DNA of 64,000 nucleotides, taken from Nectonema munidae. Its lineage: Eukaryota > Nematomorpha > Nectonematoida > Nectonematidae. The notes under the pieces are model-generated. The model did no database searches and had not been told where the DNA came from. It was given only the letters and a program-made list of their open reading frames with translations. Shown piece after piece: positions 46,868 to 58,754 of the stretch (the first letter of the stretch is position 1; every line of letters begins with the position of its first letter). Location of the stretch: the NCBI GenBank assembly GCA_030549495.1, contig JAUIRK010000119.1, positions 186,001-250,000 on the forward strand. Direction: 5' to 3'. The position numbers and the translations under genes were made by a program.

Positions 46868-47517
46868 TTTGACTAGCTATTCAGTTTAAAAAGCAAGAAT
46901 ACTCTATTTGCTTAATATTTGAGCAAAGATATTTTTTTATAATGTTCGATTGTTAAATTTTATAAGTAACACTGTACATAATTAATTAAATCATTTTTTT
47001 TAAGAAAATTTGTTGATTATTATAATAAAAATATAATATCGAAACAAAATGTTTCAGTTGCTAAAAATGTACTTAATCTATTTATAACAGCTGTCAGAAT
47101 TTTATTTATGGACAAAAATATTCAAAAAAACAATGATTTTCTTTTCTCGTATACTTTGATTTATGTTAGTTTAAATAATTTTTTAATGATTTTGTGTTTT
47201 TAGACTTAAATAATTTCATAAAAAGTGATTAAATTACCATTTTTGTATACTATGATTCTTTACAATATGTAAAAAACACAAGTGCTACCAAATCACCCTG
47301 TAAGGGTTAGCTACTTAAACGTTGACATTTGCTGCTTATAAAAACTTGAAAATATCAAATAAACTCTCATTTTTTATGCCTCCTATTATTTTGAAATTAT
47401 TCTGAGAACAGACGGTTCCATTTTAAAATAGTGAAAATTGCTTTATTAGTTTATTTTGTTTCCTTTCTCTCTTATGTTAATTATATAGCAAATTTTTCAA
47501 TTTTGAGTAAAAGGTAA

Positions 47518-47660
47518 GGTGCATCGGGTGTATTTTCATTGACAAGGCCCTGATGTACCGCTTATGTCAAACTATAAACAAATTCTTATGGATGAGGAAT
47601 CAAATCCAGAGGCTTCCGTGCTTAGTTCATCATCTCAACCAACCTGTCATGCCACCCATA
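47518..47660 (-). repeat. tRNA-derived SINE (family S2), copy 2
   Basis: This is the paralogous position to 2289-2440 in H1 copy A. The B-box-like region reads ggatttgattcc here on the minus strand. It was already present before the two H1 copies separated. Confidence 0.6.
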
Positions 47661-47675
47661 GAGTATGCTGTAGGG

Positions 47676-47879
47676 CAGCCTTTTTTTACTGCGACCCATA
47701 GCAAGAACCACGGTTTGCATCGCGACCCATAATACTTAGGTGTAATAAGACAAACTCTGTTCACTAGGTTCATTTATTCAGCATCGACTATTTATATGTC
47801 CTTTCTTTTTTTGTCGTGACCCATTTTATTTTTCACGCGACCCACTGAAGGGTCGAGACCCACAGTTTGAAAAACACTG
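47676..47879. mobile_element. hAT MITE with empty site in the paralogous copy
   Basis: The left end is CAGCCTTTTTTTACTGCGACCC in two parts: cagcctttttt and actgcgaccc. The reversed right end is cagtgtttttcaaactgtgg. The 8-bp duplication ctgtaggg lies at 47668-47675 and 47880-47887. H1 copy A has a single ctgtaggg at about 2447-2454 with no insert. It has no coding capacity. Confidence 0.9.
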
Positions 47880-48599
47880 CTGTAGGGGATACGTCAAATT
47901 AGTTTTCAAAAAACTAAAGTTATGCTGTAAAATTTTTTAGTTTTTGTTGAAGCTCTTTAACTTTTTCCGATAGACTTTTTTTCCTTAAAAGTTATTATAA
48001 AAGGCAAATCATTGCAAAATGTTAAAATTTTTTTACTTTTTGTAGATTTTTGTAGCTTGCATCAATTTAGCTTTTAAACTATTTTTGAATGATGTGAGAA
48101 AAATGAAATAATGCAATCTTAATTTATTGTTTTATTTTTCTTTGCACAATTATAACTTCATTTTATACCCTTGTCACTGAACCAATCACATTTTTTCATA
48201 TAAACATCACAGGGTGTCTACTAGACTCTTTGCCTACAGACTACATTCACTCATATAAAGCTATCCAACCTTCAGTTATTTGTTTTCTCTATGAATCAAA
48301 TATCATTTCATCAATTCCTGTAATGTGCCTGGTAGACTACTTCATTTTCAAATGAAAAGCCTATTCCACCCCCCCCCCCCCCCCCAACAATAGTATTTAA
48401 ATTCACCAAATTTGTAAAAAAAAATATAAAGTAGTCTTATAAATTTAGGACTTTAGGTATGCGCTGAATACACCTTATTTTAAAGGATTGCTTGAATATT
48501 TGGTCTCCCGTGGTATTCCCAGACCACTAATTTTGAAAATTGCAACAAAAAAATTCCGCCCCAATAATTTCGAAGATGTGTGCCCTGCCCTAAGCGACG

Positions 48600-49560
48600 A
48601 TGCGAGTGTTAAAAATTAACTTTATTTTTTGTGTAAATGAAAAAATATAAAACGAAACCAATAAATTTGGTTTCTCCTCTAAGATTACCTTTTTGCAAAC
48701 GAAGAGTTGCAAATTTTTCAGCAAGTTGGAAGGAGAGATTTCTCCATTTTTTTTCTTGTTTGAGAATATCCGATTTTAGATTATAGAATGAAGGCATTAT
48801 GCCAGCAAACGTCTATTACGGTATAATTAATCAATAAAGGCCATCTTATGGTCTTTCTTCTTGTAAATTCTTCTATTATTCCATCCATAACATCCACACC
48901 ACTTTTATTTTCATTATAATCAATGATCGCATTTGGCTTTAAGTCATCCATAGAAGAAATGCTAATTTAAGAATGGGGAGATGAGAGTAATAATACATTT
49001 TTATTTTTTCTAGGTACATAAGAAAGAATACAAGCTTTGCTTTTATGATCATAAAGTGAAAGAGTAGATGGAATTTGACTACAATTTTAGGTACCTCTTT
49101 TCTTGAACTTTTGATAGTTCCTATAAGCATAAAGTTTTTTTTAACGAATTCTAAAACAAGATTTTGTGAGGTAAAATATCTATCTGTATAAACTTCTCTA
49201 CCTGAATGAAAAGGGGCTTTATCCGCATAATACTACAAGAAAAACTTTGCTTATATTTTAAAGACCTTTGTCTGATCCGCAGTAAATATGTCCATTGAGT
49301 GCTAAGCCTGTGTAAGCCTCACAAACCCAGTATATTTTGACACCATATTTATGAGGTTTATACTGCATGTCAACGCTATCAAGCAATTTTCCTCTGCATC
49401 TACCAATTGCTTATCTACGGTGAGACTTGTATCTTTTTTCTGAGATTGTTCGCTACCTTGGGTTCTTCTACTCGATCTAGTGTTGTCATACAACTATGCT
49501 TCCTCTTCTAAATCAAGCCCTACTTCTTTGGCATCTTCAATCATATCATTCTCTTGAAGC
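48600..49560 (-). pseudogene. Internally deleted piggyBac transposase, minus strand
   Basis: The likely start (MLQENDMIEDAKEVGLDLEE, 49560) has an acidic N-terminus. About 40 residues on, it passes to KKDTSLTVDKQLVDAEENCL, the TVDEQL..fRGRC block, so roughly 200 residues of the usual N-terminal half are missing. There follow VSKYTGFVRL, YTDRYFTSQNLVLEFVK then NFMLIGTIKSSR (the DnyFtS block), NENKSGVDVMDGIIEEF and RRKTIRWPLLINY. The C-terminus trails off near 48609. Frames are broken several times. The TTAA ends were not identified. Confidence 0.75.
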
Positions 49561-51411
49561 ATAGCTAAATAAAGAGAAGAAGAAAAAAGAAAGAGTGCAC
49601 ACGATTCTAAAAATAACAATGAAAGTGGACAAATAGATAAAATATGAAACAAAAGCTTTTGCATGATGAGTGAGTGAGTAATAAAAAGCAATCAAAGTAT
49701 AGATTAATGAAAAAAATATGTGTGCAAGTCAAAAATGAATGAGATAGTTTAGGGTTGATATGTTAGTCAAATAACAGTATCTTTTTCATTTAATCATTGT
49801 TGAAGTATATGTGTACAATTTGTACACATAATACCATAATCAAACTTTTGCTTATAAATTCGTCTCAATTATAAAAACCAAATATATTATTGTTGAAGAT
49901 AATAAGATTTATTGTAAATTTAAATCCCAAAAGAGTTTTGAGTGCGTAAAAAATTATATCTATAAAAATTTTAGTGTTAAAATTTATTAAGTGTACATAT
50001 TGTACACAAGATATATAGAGAGAAAATGTTTAAAAGTCAATGTAGTGTTGAACTAAGTAAATATATAACCATTTTAACCACATAGAAATGTCCTATTCAT
50101 TACATTGGTATATATTGACAAAAATAATGTCATGATTAAATAGAGAAAGGACGATTTACTAAAAGGGAGAAAAATTAGGAAAAAATAAATTACCACAAAC
50201 TAACGAAAGTTAAACTGTAATTGCAATTAAAATTTTGAGTGACAAAAGTATTTTGAGAATCAAATTGAGCATGTTCGATTTGCTGTGTATTGATAAGTTT
50301 ATTTTAATATAATGAGAAAAAGCGTTTGCCTTTAAGTCACTTGTTGAAAGCTAATTTACTGACAAGTAAAATATTTTGGGTGAATTAATCATCAAAAGTT
50401 GGTTTATTAAATAAATTAAGTCAATATTAACCCAAAAAATGTGATTTTATAATATATTTTCAAGTTTATATATTTAGCATTGATTGATTTTCATGAAAAT
50501 TAAATAACACCACCAGATTCACAATCAATTATTTAGTGGGAGTTTGAGAAAAAAGGAAATGAAAATTACTTTTAAGAAAAGAAAGAAATTTATTGAATGA
50601 TAATCAATATTTAAAAGAAGGGTTTCCTAATTCACTCAATTGCAAGAGCACTGAAGGCTAATGAAAGCCGCTGGTTGTGTCGCTCTATCACTTCTTGAAA
50701 TCAAAACAAGGTGTAGTAATAGTAGGCTTCTGTATTGATGTGTAGATATGTGTTAATGATTATATATGTAATAATAATAAAACTAAAACTATATAAGTAC
50801 AATTTCATAAAAGTGTACAATGTAAGTAAATAATATAAAGTTTAAAAATAAATAGTTAAAGGTACATACTATATGAATAAAAGTAATGGAATTTAAATGC
50901 ATAAAGTGTTAGAAGAACATAAAATTAAAAGAAAATACTGAAATTAAAAGAAAATAGAAGGAGTTTAAGGGGATACTGCAGGTGTGTTGTGCGTCTCTTG
51001 ATTGCAAATATAACATAGACTTGATGTACATGCTCGGTAGCTGTTCAAAATCGTTTCTTCAATTAGTGCATCAACTTTTGCAAGCACATTTCCATCAAGC
51101 TAAATCATTTGTGACTAAAAGAATTCCAACAATCAGGAACTTTAAAAACCATACTTTGTTTGGATACTTTCTTTTTCGCACGAAATACATGAAGCTTGTA
51201 AGAAAATCTTTTTTCATATGTCAAAACTTCCTGTTAATGTGAAAAAGTCTGCAAAGTTCAAGGGGTATTGACCAGAAAAAAACTTGATGACAGTTTTAAT
51301 CAACTTTATTTTATATGTCTTGAATTTGGAAGTACTTCATTTCTTTAAACTTTTCACTTGTATGGCCGTTGTATTTGAGGTTTAATACGTATCTGACTAT
51401 TTTCTTTTGGA
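49561..51411. other. AT-rich stretch with short inverted repeats and one TTAA-family fragment
   Basis: gtgtacaatttgtacac (about 49810-49826) and gtgtacatattgtacac (about 49991-50007) are two related palindromes. At 50360-50520 a fragment matches the TTAA family at 55709-55900 (gacaagtaaaatattttg.gtgaatta, ttggtttattaaataaatta). A GC-richer patch is at 50640-50720. No convincing gene was found. Confidence 0.4.
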
Positions 51412-52310
51412 TTAAAAAATCCTATCCAAGTTAACATGACCCCAGTTTACCAATGAAAAAGAAAATAAAGGTAAAACAAGTGTCTTGTATAGTAAGACTT
51501 TTAGTTTGATTGGTAGATAGTTGGTACCTCGAAATAATGAAAACATACTATTCAGTTCTGCTGCTAAAGAGTCAATCTGAAATTTCCAGGAAAGTTTTTC
51601 ATCCACTATTATACCAAGAAATTTAATAGATTCGGATAACCTTATTGTATTCAGACCTATTTTAAAGCCTATATCATTGTTTAACTTGCCTTTTGGGAGA
51701 AAAAAGAATAGCTTTAGCTTTCTCACTGCTGATAGTTAGATTCATTTTTTTAGCCCATAGTTGATAAAACTTAGTAGTTCGTTTGTTTTGGTGATATCAC
51801 GGTCTGAAAAATCAATAAGTATTGAAATGTCGTCAGTATAAGTATAACAATGCATGCCTTTACTCGCAATCTCATTTAGAAACGAGTTAATATATATAAT
51901 GAACAGTAGCGGCCCTAATATTGAGACTTGAGGGACGTCAATATTAGGTAAAAATTGAGTGCAGATTTTCTATAGAATGAAGCTTACGAAAGCCAAACTG
52001 AGATAATGAAAACAAAGCATTACTCAAAATAGTTGAAGATTATGTTATAAATGATTCTTTCAAAAACCTTAGATAAAATGGGAAAAGTAGATATTGCCCT
52101 ATAATTTTCTAGGTTATACCTATTACATAATAGGTATATTACTATAAGAGAAAATGAAAATAGCTTAAAAAATTTTTTTTTGGGGTTAAGCTTTCCATAG
52201 TAGAAAAATAGGTCAGTATAATAAGTTAAAATATTAACCACAATATTGACATTACCATACAATTGCCCTAGTGTGTCTGAGTTAAGTTTTTTTTAATTAC
52301 TCTTCATAAT
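51412..52310 (-). pseudogene. LINE reverse transcriptase, minus strand, second lineage
   Basis: On the minus strand, ENYRAISTFPILSKVFERII (52110-52050) is the NYRPIS..p..sKv.Er block. SILGPLLFIIYINSF lies at about 51925, then CYTYTDDISILIDFSD at about 51855, with the catalytic pair as YTDD instead of FADD. From 51726 a 104-residue frame includes IKFLGIIVDEKLSWK and YKTLVLPLFSFSLVNWG, the standard thumb blocks. A stretch between the first two blocks is deleted. Frame shifts occur near 51720 and 51990. Endonuclease and ORF1 are absent. Confidence 0.8.
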
Positions 52311-53445
52311 TAGAGTGATGGGCAAGTTAACACTGATCAAGAGTATACCATTATCCCCATCTCAATATATTTGAAACTAAATTATTCATAAAATAGTTAG
52401 AAATAGTTTCCACCCTCAAATAAGCATAAAAATAAGTAAATAAAAAATAGCTGTTAAACTGAGTGTTAATGCGACGTTATGTAAAAATTTTTGTTTTGAG
52501 ATTTGAAAAACATAAACAAAAATTAAATTACTTTTAAAAATTTACTTTAATTATTAATTTTAATTCGACAATTTTAATATCATGGAAAGATTCGAAAGTA
52601 ATCTCTTGAATAAAAATATATTTTAGTTTCAAAATAGATGTTATGTATAATTGAAATCCAATATCTGAAGCTTATGATGTCTAATAAATCAGAATAACTT
52701 TTGCAAGACCATATAAAATTGAATTTATATTTAAAAAATTTTGAAAAAATGATAACATTTAAAAAAATATAAATAAGGTAACATTTTAAAATTTTGACAT
52801 AATGAAAAAAACGTAAAAAAAAGAAATTTTTGTTTAAAATAAAAAAATAATAAATTTATGACATATATTTTGACTAATTTGAAATTTATTTCCAAATCGT
52901 TAGAACAAGCAGTTATGTATTCTATTTATTTTTAAATGGAGTTTCAAGATATAGAAATATCTTCAACTACTATTATACAATGGAAATATCTCGTTCAATC
53001 TTATTATGAAATAATAGTTATTCCTTTGATCCGTAAGAGAAAGTCTATGTTTTAGTCAAAAGTTTTGAATTCACTTGAAAATTTACGTAAAATCTACTCT
53101 AATTCATCTTCTTTTTTGGAATTTTGGGAAATCTTTTGGAACGAATTTATTAAAGTCTTTTCTCTCTCAAAGTTATTCAATGATAAATATTGCAAATTAA
53201 TTGTAATAAAAATAATTTATTTTCTTGATTATTTCTATTATTTATAGATATTTTTTCTTCAGCTGCCAGTTATTCTAGGGGAGCCAGCTTTATAAATCAG
53301 CTAAATGAGACAAATATGTGCCTGTAAAAATCATCAACAAACTTTTTATTCCTTACAGAAACAACAAATATGAAAAATTATTGAAAGTCAATATAATTTT
53401 TTTTGCAAAATTTGAAAGTAATGATATTTGAAATAAGACTTTTAA
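52311..53445. other. AT-rich stretch without recognised features
   Basis: The left part may be decayed LINE sequence. No inverted or tandem repeat was noticed. Confidence 0.3.
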
Positions 53446-53869
53446 CCCTATTAGTGCTGGGGGGGGGTAAAACCCCCCCCCCCCCTCCCCCCCTTCACTA
53501 AAAAATTAATTGTACAAAATTGGCTGGATATCTCTTCAAATTTTGTGACTTTTTCAAAAATCGCTAGCTGCATCTTTTGAAATCATTTTCATGGTAGTTG
53601 AATGACTTTTTAATTCCCAAAACTGTCAATCAAAATAAAAAATTAAAATTTTTCAACAAAATTTTGACATTACCTGTAATTAACCTTATAACTTAGGATC
53701 TATATTATATACTACATTAGAAATTTATAATTATATACAGTTTAGAGCGCATAACACTTTATATATTTAATTTTTTTCAATAAGCATGGCCACTTTTTAG
53801 AAAATGTCAATTAAATTTTGATTAATCAGAAATATATCTAATAAAATATACCTTCAAATTTTACATAAA

Positions 53870-54870
53870 ATATATGTTTTTGTACTAAATCGGCCATGCT
53901 GATTTCATTTCTCGACTCATTTTTTAAATTTAAGATTTGAAAATATCAATAAGTGTTAATCAAATTTGCGCTTTACTTCTAAAAATTGTCTCTAAAATAT
54001 TCCTTCAAATTTTATATAAAATATATGTTTTATAATAAATCGGCCATGCTAATTTCATTTCAAGACTCATTTTTTACATTTAGGATGTAAAAATACCTAT
54101 AAGTGTTAATCAAATTTACGGTTTACTTATAAAAATTGTCCCCAAAAACATTCATATGTTTTTATACCAAATCAACTATGCTAGTTTCATTTATGGACTC
54201 AATTTTTGCAGTTTGTATTTGAAAATACCTATAAGTATCAATCAATTTGCGTTTAGTTCTAAAATTTGTTTCCAAAAATATTGATTCATATTTTACATGA
54301 AATATGTTTTTATAACAAATAGATCATGATGATTTCAGGTTTAACTGTTAGTGTCAATCAAATTTGCGGTCTATGTCTGAAAACTATATCCCAAAATATT
54401 CTCTCTAATTTTACATGAAATATATGTTTTTATACCAATTCGACCATGATAATTTTATTTCTGAAATCTGTTTTTGCATTTAAAAGTCAATCAAATGATC
54501 GATTTACGTCTAATGTTTTCAGAAATATTTTTGAAATATAAATAAAATATCTATTTTTATGCCAAATCGAAGATGCTGTTTTATTTTTGGACTCAGGTTT
54601 GGCATTTATGGTTTTAAAATATTTGAAAGATTCAATCAGATTTGAAGTTTACTTCTAGATACTGTTTTCAAAAAAATAAAATATCTGTTTTATACCTAAT
54701 CGACTATGCTTATTTTATTTCTTTACTTGATTTTGGCTAATACAGCTAAAAAATATCTCGAAGTGGCAATTGAATTAGTAATGCATGTCTGAAAATCAGT
54801 TCTGTAAAAAATTTTCAAAAAATCGTTGTATATCAGGTATATAGTAAAAATATACTTTTTTTTTTGTATA
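53870..54870. repeat. Minisatellite 1 of the TTAA element
   Basis: Units of about 120-150 bp start around 53893, 54044, 54175, 54325, 54447, 54571 and 54705. Each has a catgctNNtttcatttNt word, then a cagttt/cattta segment, aatcaaattt.cg, ttacttctaaaaat and aaatatNtgttttta. The copies are diverged and have indels. Confidence 0.75.
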
Positions 54871-55859
54871 TTTTGGCTTATAATACTTTCGTCAATAATC
54901 TTGAGTATGAAATATTTATTTAAAAAAACAAAACGTATTATAAAATCTTTTGAAGATTAGTATGAGAGAAGGAAGCAAGTGGAAAACTAATTGAAAAGAG
55001 AACATGTGATCTAAAGAAATAATTTAAAAAAATATATATCTTGATTAAATGGAAGATCTAACATGTTCTAATGAACTAGGAAGTGGTTTAATGATATAAT
55101 ATTAAGTGCTTTAAAAAAGTTTTTGACTGTGAAAAAAAGTTCCTCTTTTACAGATGAAAAATATTTAAATCTATAGCTTATCATCTAGGATTACAATTAT
55201 CATTTGACTAAGATGGGAAGGAAATCTGAAAATCAAAAATGGCATAGATGCCAATATGTGAGAATTTAGCCACTATCAAGATATTTCTAATTTAAATTGA
55301 ATTTGTTCATATTTTTCCTTTTGCGTCAAAGAGAGAATTTTTTAGATAAAGAACTTGGACAACTTTTTGTAATTGAACAATGAACATCACGAATGATTCA
55401 CAGAAAAAAAACTTTGAACTGAGATTGGTTGACAAATATTCAGTCCTGATAATAAAATACACAATACTGAAAAAAAAGTCTAAGATCATCAAGAAGATTC
55501 TTTAATCAGAATGCTTTGAGAAAGGAAAAAAGTAATTATATCATTATAAAAAATTTTTTCAAACACACATTGAAGAATATAAATTTCTAATTAAAAATGA
55601 GCTACCAAGAAATGATCATCATAGAATGAATAGCAAATTACATACTGTAAATTATAATATGACGTAGAGATACATAATGTCCTATCGAGATACATAAGTT
55701 ACTGACAAATGAAAGATTTTGAGTGAATTAAAGACCTAAAGTTGGTCTATTAAATAAATTAAGAAAATAAATACCAGAGAAATACTGCAAGTAGAAGTAA
55801 TTTTTATGTTGATATATTTGACATTAATTTACAGGTTTAATTTATTTTTTGACTGATTT

Positions 55860-56770
55860 TATTGATTTCATAAAAAATGAACATCACCATTAAATTCTAC
55901 ATACTTGAAATGTATAAAAAAACTTTTTATAAGAATAAAAATTTTAATTTTGACATGGGCTGTCATATTTAAATTATTTTTTGTCAGGTTTAACTTATTT
56001 TTATAAAAAAAAGGAATATCACCAGTAAACACAGCCTACTTGAAAATGGGTATATGTGTGTAAAAACTTTATATTATTACTTAGATAAAAAGTTTTTATT
56101 TTTAACCAGTTTATGGCCAGAGTCGACTATAGTGGATTTTACAAAAAAAAATCGTCTGCGTTTATCATTGCCCTTTAATACAAATCTTTTGCTTTACATT
56201 AAATATCGTCTGATTATTCTGGTCGTTAACGGGTTATGATGAGTTGTCATATATAAATCAATTTTTTTATAAGTTTAATTGATGGTTATAAAAAAATATA
56301 TATCACGGCTGAATTCAGCATGCTTGAAAATGGGTATATATGTGTAAAAAACATAATATAATTACTTAGATAAAAAGTTTCTTTTTGAGATGAGCTATCA
56401 TATATAAATCAATTTTTTGATAGGTTTCATTAATTTTCATAAAAAATGAATATCACCCCTGAATTCAGCATATTTGAAAAGTAAAAACTTTATATAATTA
56501 TTTAGATTAAAAGTTCCTTTTTGAGATGAGCTATCAAATATAAATCAATTTTTTGACAGTTTTGATAAAAAATGAATATCACCACTGAATTCAGCATATT
56601 TGAAAATGGGTTAATATGTGTAAAAAACTTTATATAATTATTTAGATAAAAAGTTTCTTTTTGAGATGAGCTATCATATATAAATCAATTTTTTTGACAG
56701 GTTTGATTGATTTTAATAAAAAATGAATATCACCACTGAATTCAGTATGGTTAAATATATTTATAAAACT
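55860..56770. repeat. Minisatellite 2 of the TTAA element
   Basis: Units of about 136-140 bp begin with gagatgagctatca at 56387, 56523 and 56663, with more diverged units at about 55951 and 56238. Each contains tataaatcaatttttt, a gattgattt..ataaaaa segment, atcacc.ctgaattcagca and an aaaactttatataatta segment. The unit starting at about 55951 is interrupted by a MITE at 56106-56233. Confidence 0.75.
56106..56233. mobile_element. TTAA MITE, copy 3, diverged
   Basis: It has the left end ccagtttatggccaga after TTAA (56102-56105) and the reversed right end cccgttaacgaccaga, with the right target now ttat. The interior word atcgtctgcgttt is shared with the copies at 18338 and 23548. It is nested in minisatellite 2. 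Confidence 0.65.
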
Positions 56771-56855
56771 TATTAATATCTGAGAAAATAGGGGGGAGCA
56801 CTTAACGCCCCCAGCACTTGAGCGGACAAATTTAGCCCAGCACTAATAGGGTTAA

Positions 56856-57949
56856 CACCTCCTTTTTTCAAATTATAAAATAGTTGACCAAATAGTAGGG
56901 ATTCTTCTATATGATCAATGATTCAGTAACTAAGAGTCCCATTTTTTCAACATTTATCAAATCTTGTTTTAGTTTTAAAATTTTCACTTCGTTAATTTTC
57001 GTATATTTAAAATTTTCAAGTTATATTTTATTATTGAATAAAGATGTTTTTTATATTTATATAATATTCAATTCAATTTGATCATTATTTTAAGTTTCTA
57101 CTAATAATATAAATATAAACTTTTTCATAGGTGTTTAAAATTTAGCAGATAATATAATTGATTTTTTAAATGTGTTATTATTTATAGATATTAAAAATAA
57201 AAGAAATATTTTTTAAATCATCACGATAATATCAGGACTAATTAAAAAATTATATTTCAATCCTAGTATTTTTCCACAAGTCATAGTTATCAATTTAGAC
57301 TACCTGTGTAATGTAATGTTCAGACAGGTTTTTATATTGCTTATAAAATTTGAATTATTCCACGTAATATTACGTGAAACATATCAAATTGATGCTTATT
57401 CCACGGGCTTCATTACTGTTGTTTTTCAAGTAAAATAAAAAAAAAGGTTTAAAATTTTGTAATAAAATGGTTTTGTTCGTAATTAGCATATGAGAGGAAT
57501 CTATTTTTTATTTTTGGCGCTCGTTAATTTGAATAAGTTGTAACCTTTTAACACTTTCCAACACAAATATAAAACCACTCTACTATCAGAACCTAAATTT
57601 AATTGTAGATTTTATAAAATAATTTTAGTTTTCGGTTTTTTTTATAAATTAATCTTTCTTTTTTCTTAAAAATTGATTATAAAAGTAAAACTAGATTTGA
57701 ATAATGTTGAAAAAATTAAAAATTCACAAAAATATCATAAAAAACGAAATTATGAACAAAGAAAGAAATATATGTTTCAACTAATTAATAAATATTAAAC
57801 TATTATTTTTTTTAAATCTTCTTAAAATTAATTAATTTCGTGAAGTGGGTACATCTTAGCGCCCTTCGATATATCTTTGCACCCCTCGGCATAATTTAGT
57901 CGCACACTTTTTATGGAGAGCTAATTTATCAAAGTTGTCACAGATGTTA
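56856..57949. other. AT-rich stretch with one short palindrome
   Basis: ttccacgtaatattacgtgaaa (22 bases, 57358-57379) contains a near-perfect palindrome, cacgtaatattacgtg. The segment caccctcggcataatt-like, gcgcccttcg near 57860-57895 is richer in GC. No gene was recognised. Confidence 0.4.
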
Positions 57950-58420
57950 GTATGTGAAGATTTAGTTATAATCGAGCTAATTATATAATTTAAAATGAAT
58001 TCGACCGCCTTTTTCATTTTGAGTGAAAAAGAGAGTCTTTAAGATTATTAAAGATATTAAATATTAAAAATATTATACTCAATTCAGTTCATATCACCTG
58101 ATAAAATACACATGATAATCATATAAAAATCTAAGATCAATATTTTATTACGAAAAATTTATGATTGAATAAAGAATATTCTAAATAAATAAAAAAAAAA
58201 TTTTTTTAACACAGGTTGTAGAAGGAAGATTCAACATAGAATGAATAGAAAAATCACATACTGTATAAACTATAGATATATATTAACCGATAGATGATTT
58301 ATAGCCAAAAAGATGGATGTCATATCGAGATACCTAATTTTCTGATAGGTGAAATATTTTGTGCAAATTAAAAACTTTGTATGCTTTTATCACTTGTAAT
58401 TTATATGATATGACGTAAAG
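57950..58420. repeat. TTAA-family element, fragment left of a SINE insertion
   Basis: Words in order match 55430-55740: cctgataataaaat-like, gaaggaagattca-type, atagaatgaatag, cacatactgta, gatgtcatatcgagatac and gaaatatttt. The match resumes at about 58826 after the SINE and ribozyme-like segment, with an atcactt..tatatgatatgac-type repeat on both sides. Confidence 0.5.
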
Positions 58421-58429
58421 GTAAGGGTA

Positions 58430-58572
58430 AATGTACCGTGGGGTGTTTTCATCGAGAAGCCACAATTGCGCCGCTTTATCGAACTATGAGGAAAGTTGGG
58501 CTTGATGCGGGATCGAACCCAAGACCTTGAGTTATCGAAACCCAGTATCTAACCAATCGTACTCATGCCCCT
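58430..58572 (-). repeat. tRNA-derived SINE (family S2), copy 3
   Basis: On the minus strand it has ggggcatgagtacgattgg, then ggtcttgggttcgatcccgc (a perfect GGTTCGATCC B-box), then a tail with catagttcgataaagcg and cgatgaaaacacc. It is the best preserved copy of the family, and the A and B boxes are readable. Confidence 0.7.
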
Positions 58573-58754
58573 TTACTTACCACTGGATAATATAGTAACT
58601 ATATGTAAGATCTATCCTACATAACGTTGCCGCATAATCCGTCACCCCATCATCAATGATGATATGCAATCTATATATAAAAACACACAAGTGTGTTCCT
58701 TGTTGTAGTATGCTTGCATCCTATCCCTGCTATCGTGACTTCGACTCTCGAGTT

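Larger units (their letters stand above)
46868..48592. mobile_element. hAT family H1, copy B, left-truncated
   Basis: From ctattcagtttaaa to gatgtgtgccctg this aligns with copy A (1510-3806) at high identity. It lacks the left end and the two inserts of copy A. Instead it carries a hAT MITE at 47676-47879. A run of 17 C lies at 48369-48385 at the place where the 586-bp insert sits in copy A. No target duplication is visible because the left end is lost. Confidence 0.75.
53446..56851. mobile_element. Complete TTAA-flanked element with two internal minisatellites
   Basis: The left end ccctattagtgctggg is matched exactly by the reversed right end, with TTAA at 53442-53445 and 56852-56855. This is the piggyBac-type (or Kolobok-type) target. 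Just inside the left end, 9 G, then taaaa, then 13 C form a hairpin-like tract. The left half holds about seven units of 120-150 bp and the right half about five units of about 140 bp. No transposase was found. Related pieces occur at 17270-18110, 19530-19745, 24200-24370, 37030-37500, 50360-50520 and 57950-59050. Confidence 0.85.

Noticed and set aside
50982-51242. Plus-strand 86-codon open frame as a gene
   Set aside because: No recognised motif, it lies next to the minus-strand LINE 3' region, and its start and end have no supporting signals.
58500-58572. A functional tRNA gene with a perfect B-box
   Set aside because: The same head with the same tail occurs in two other places, so it is a SINE head.
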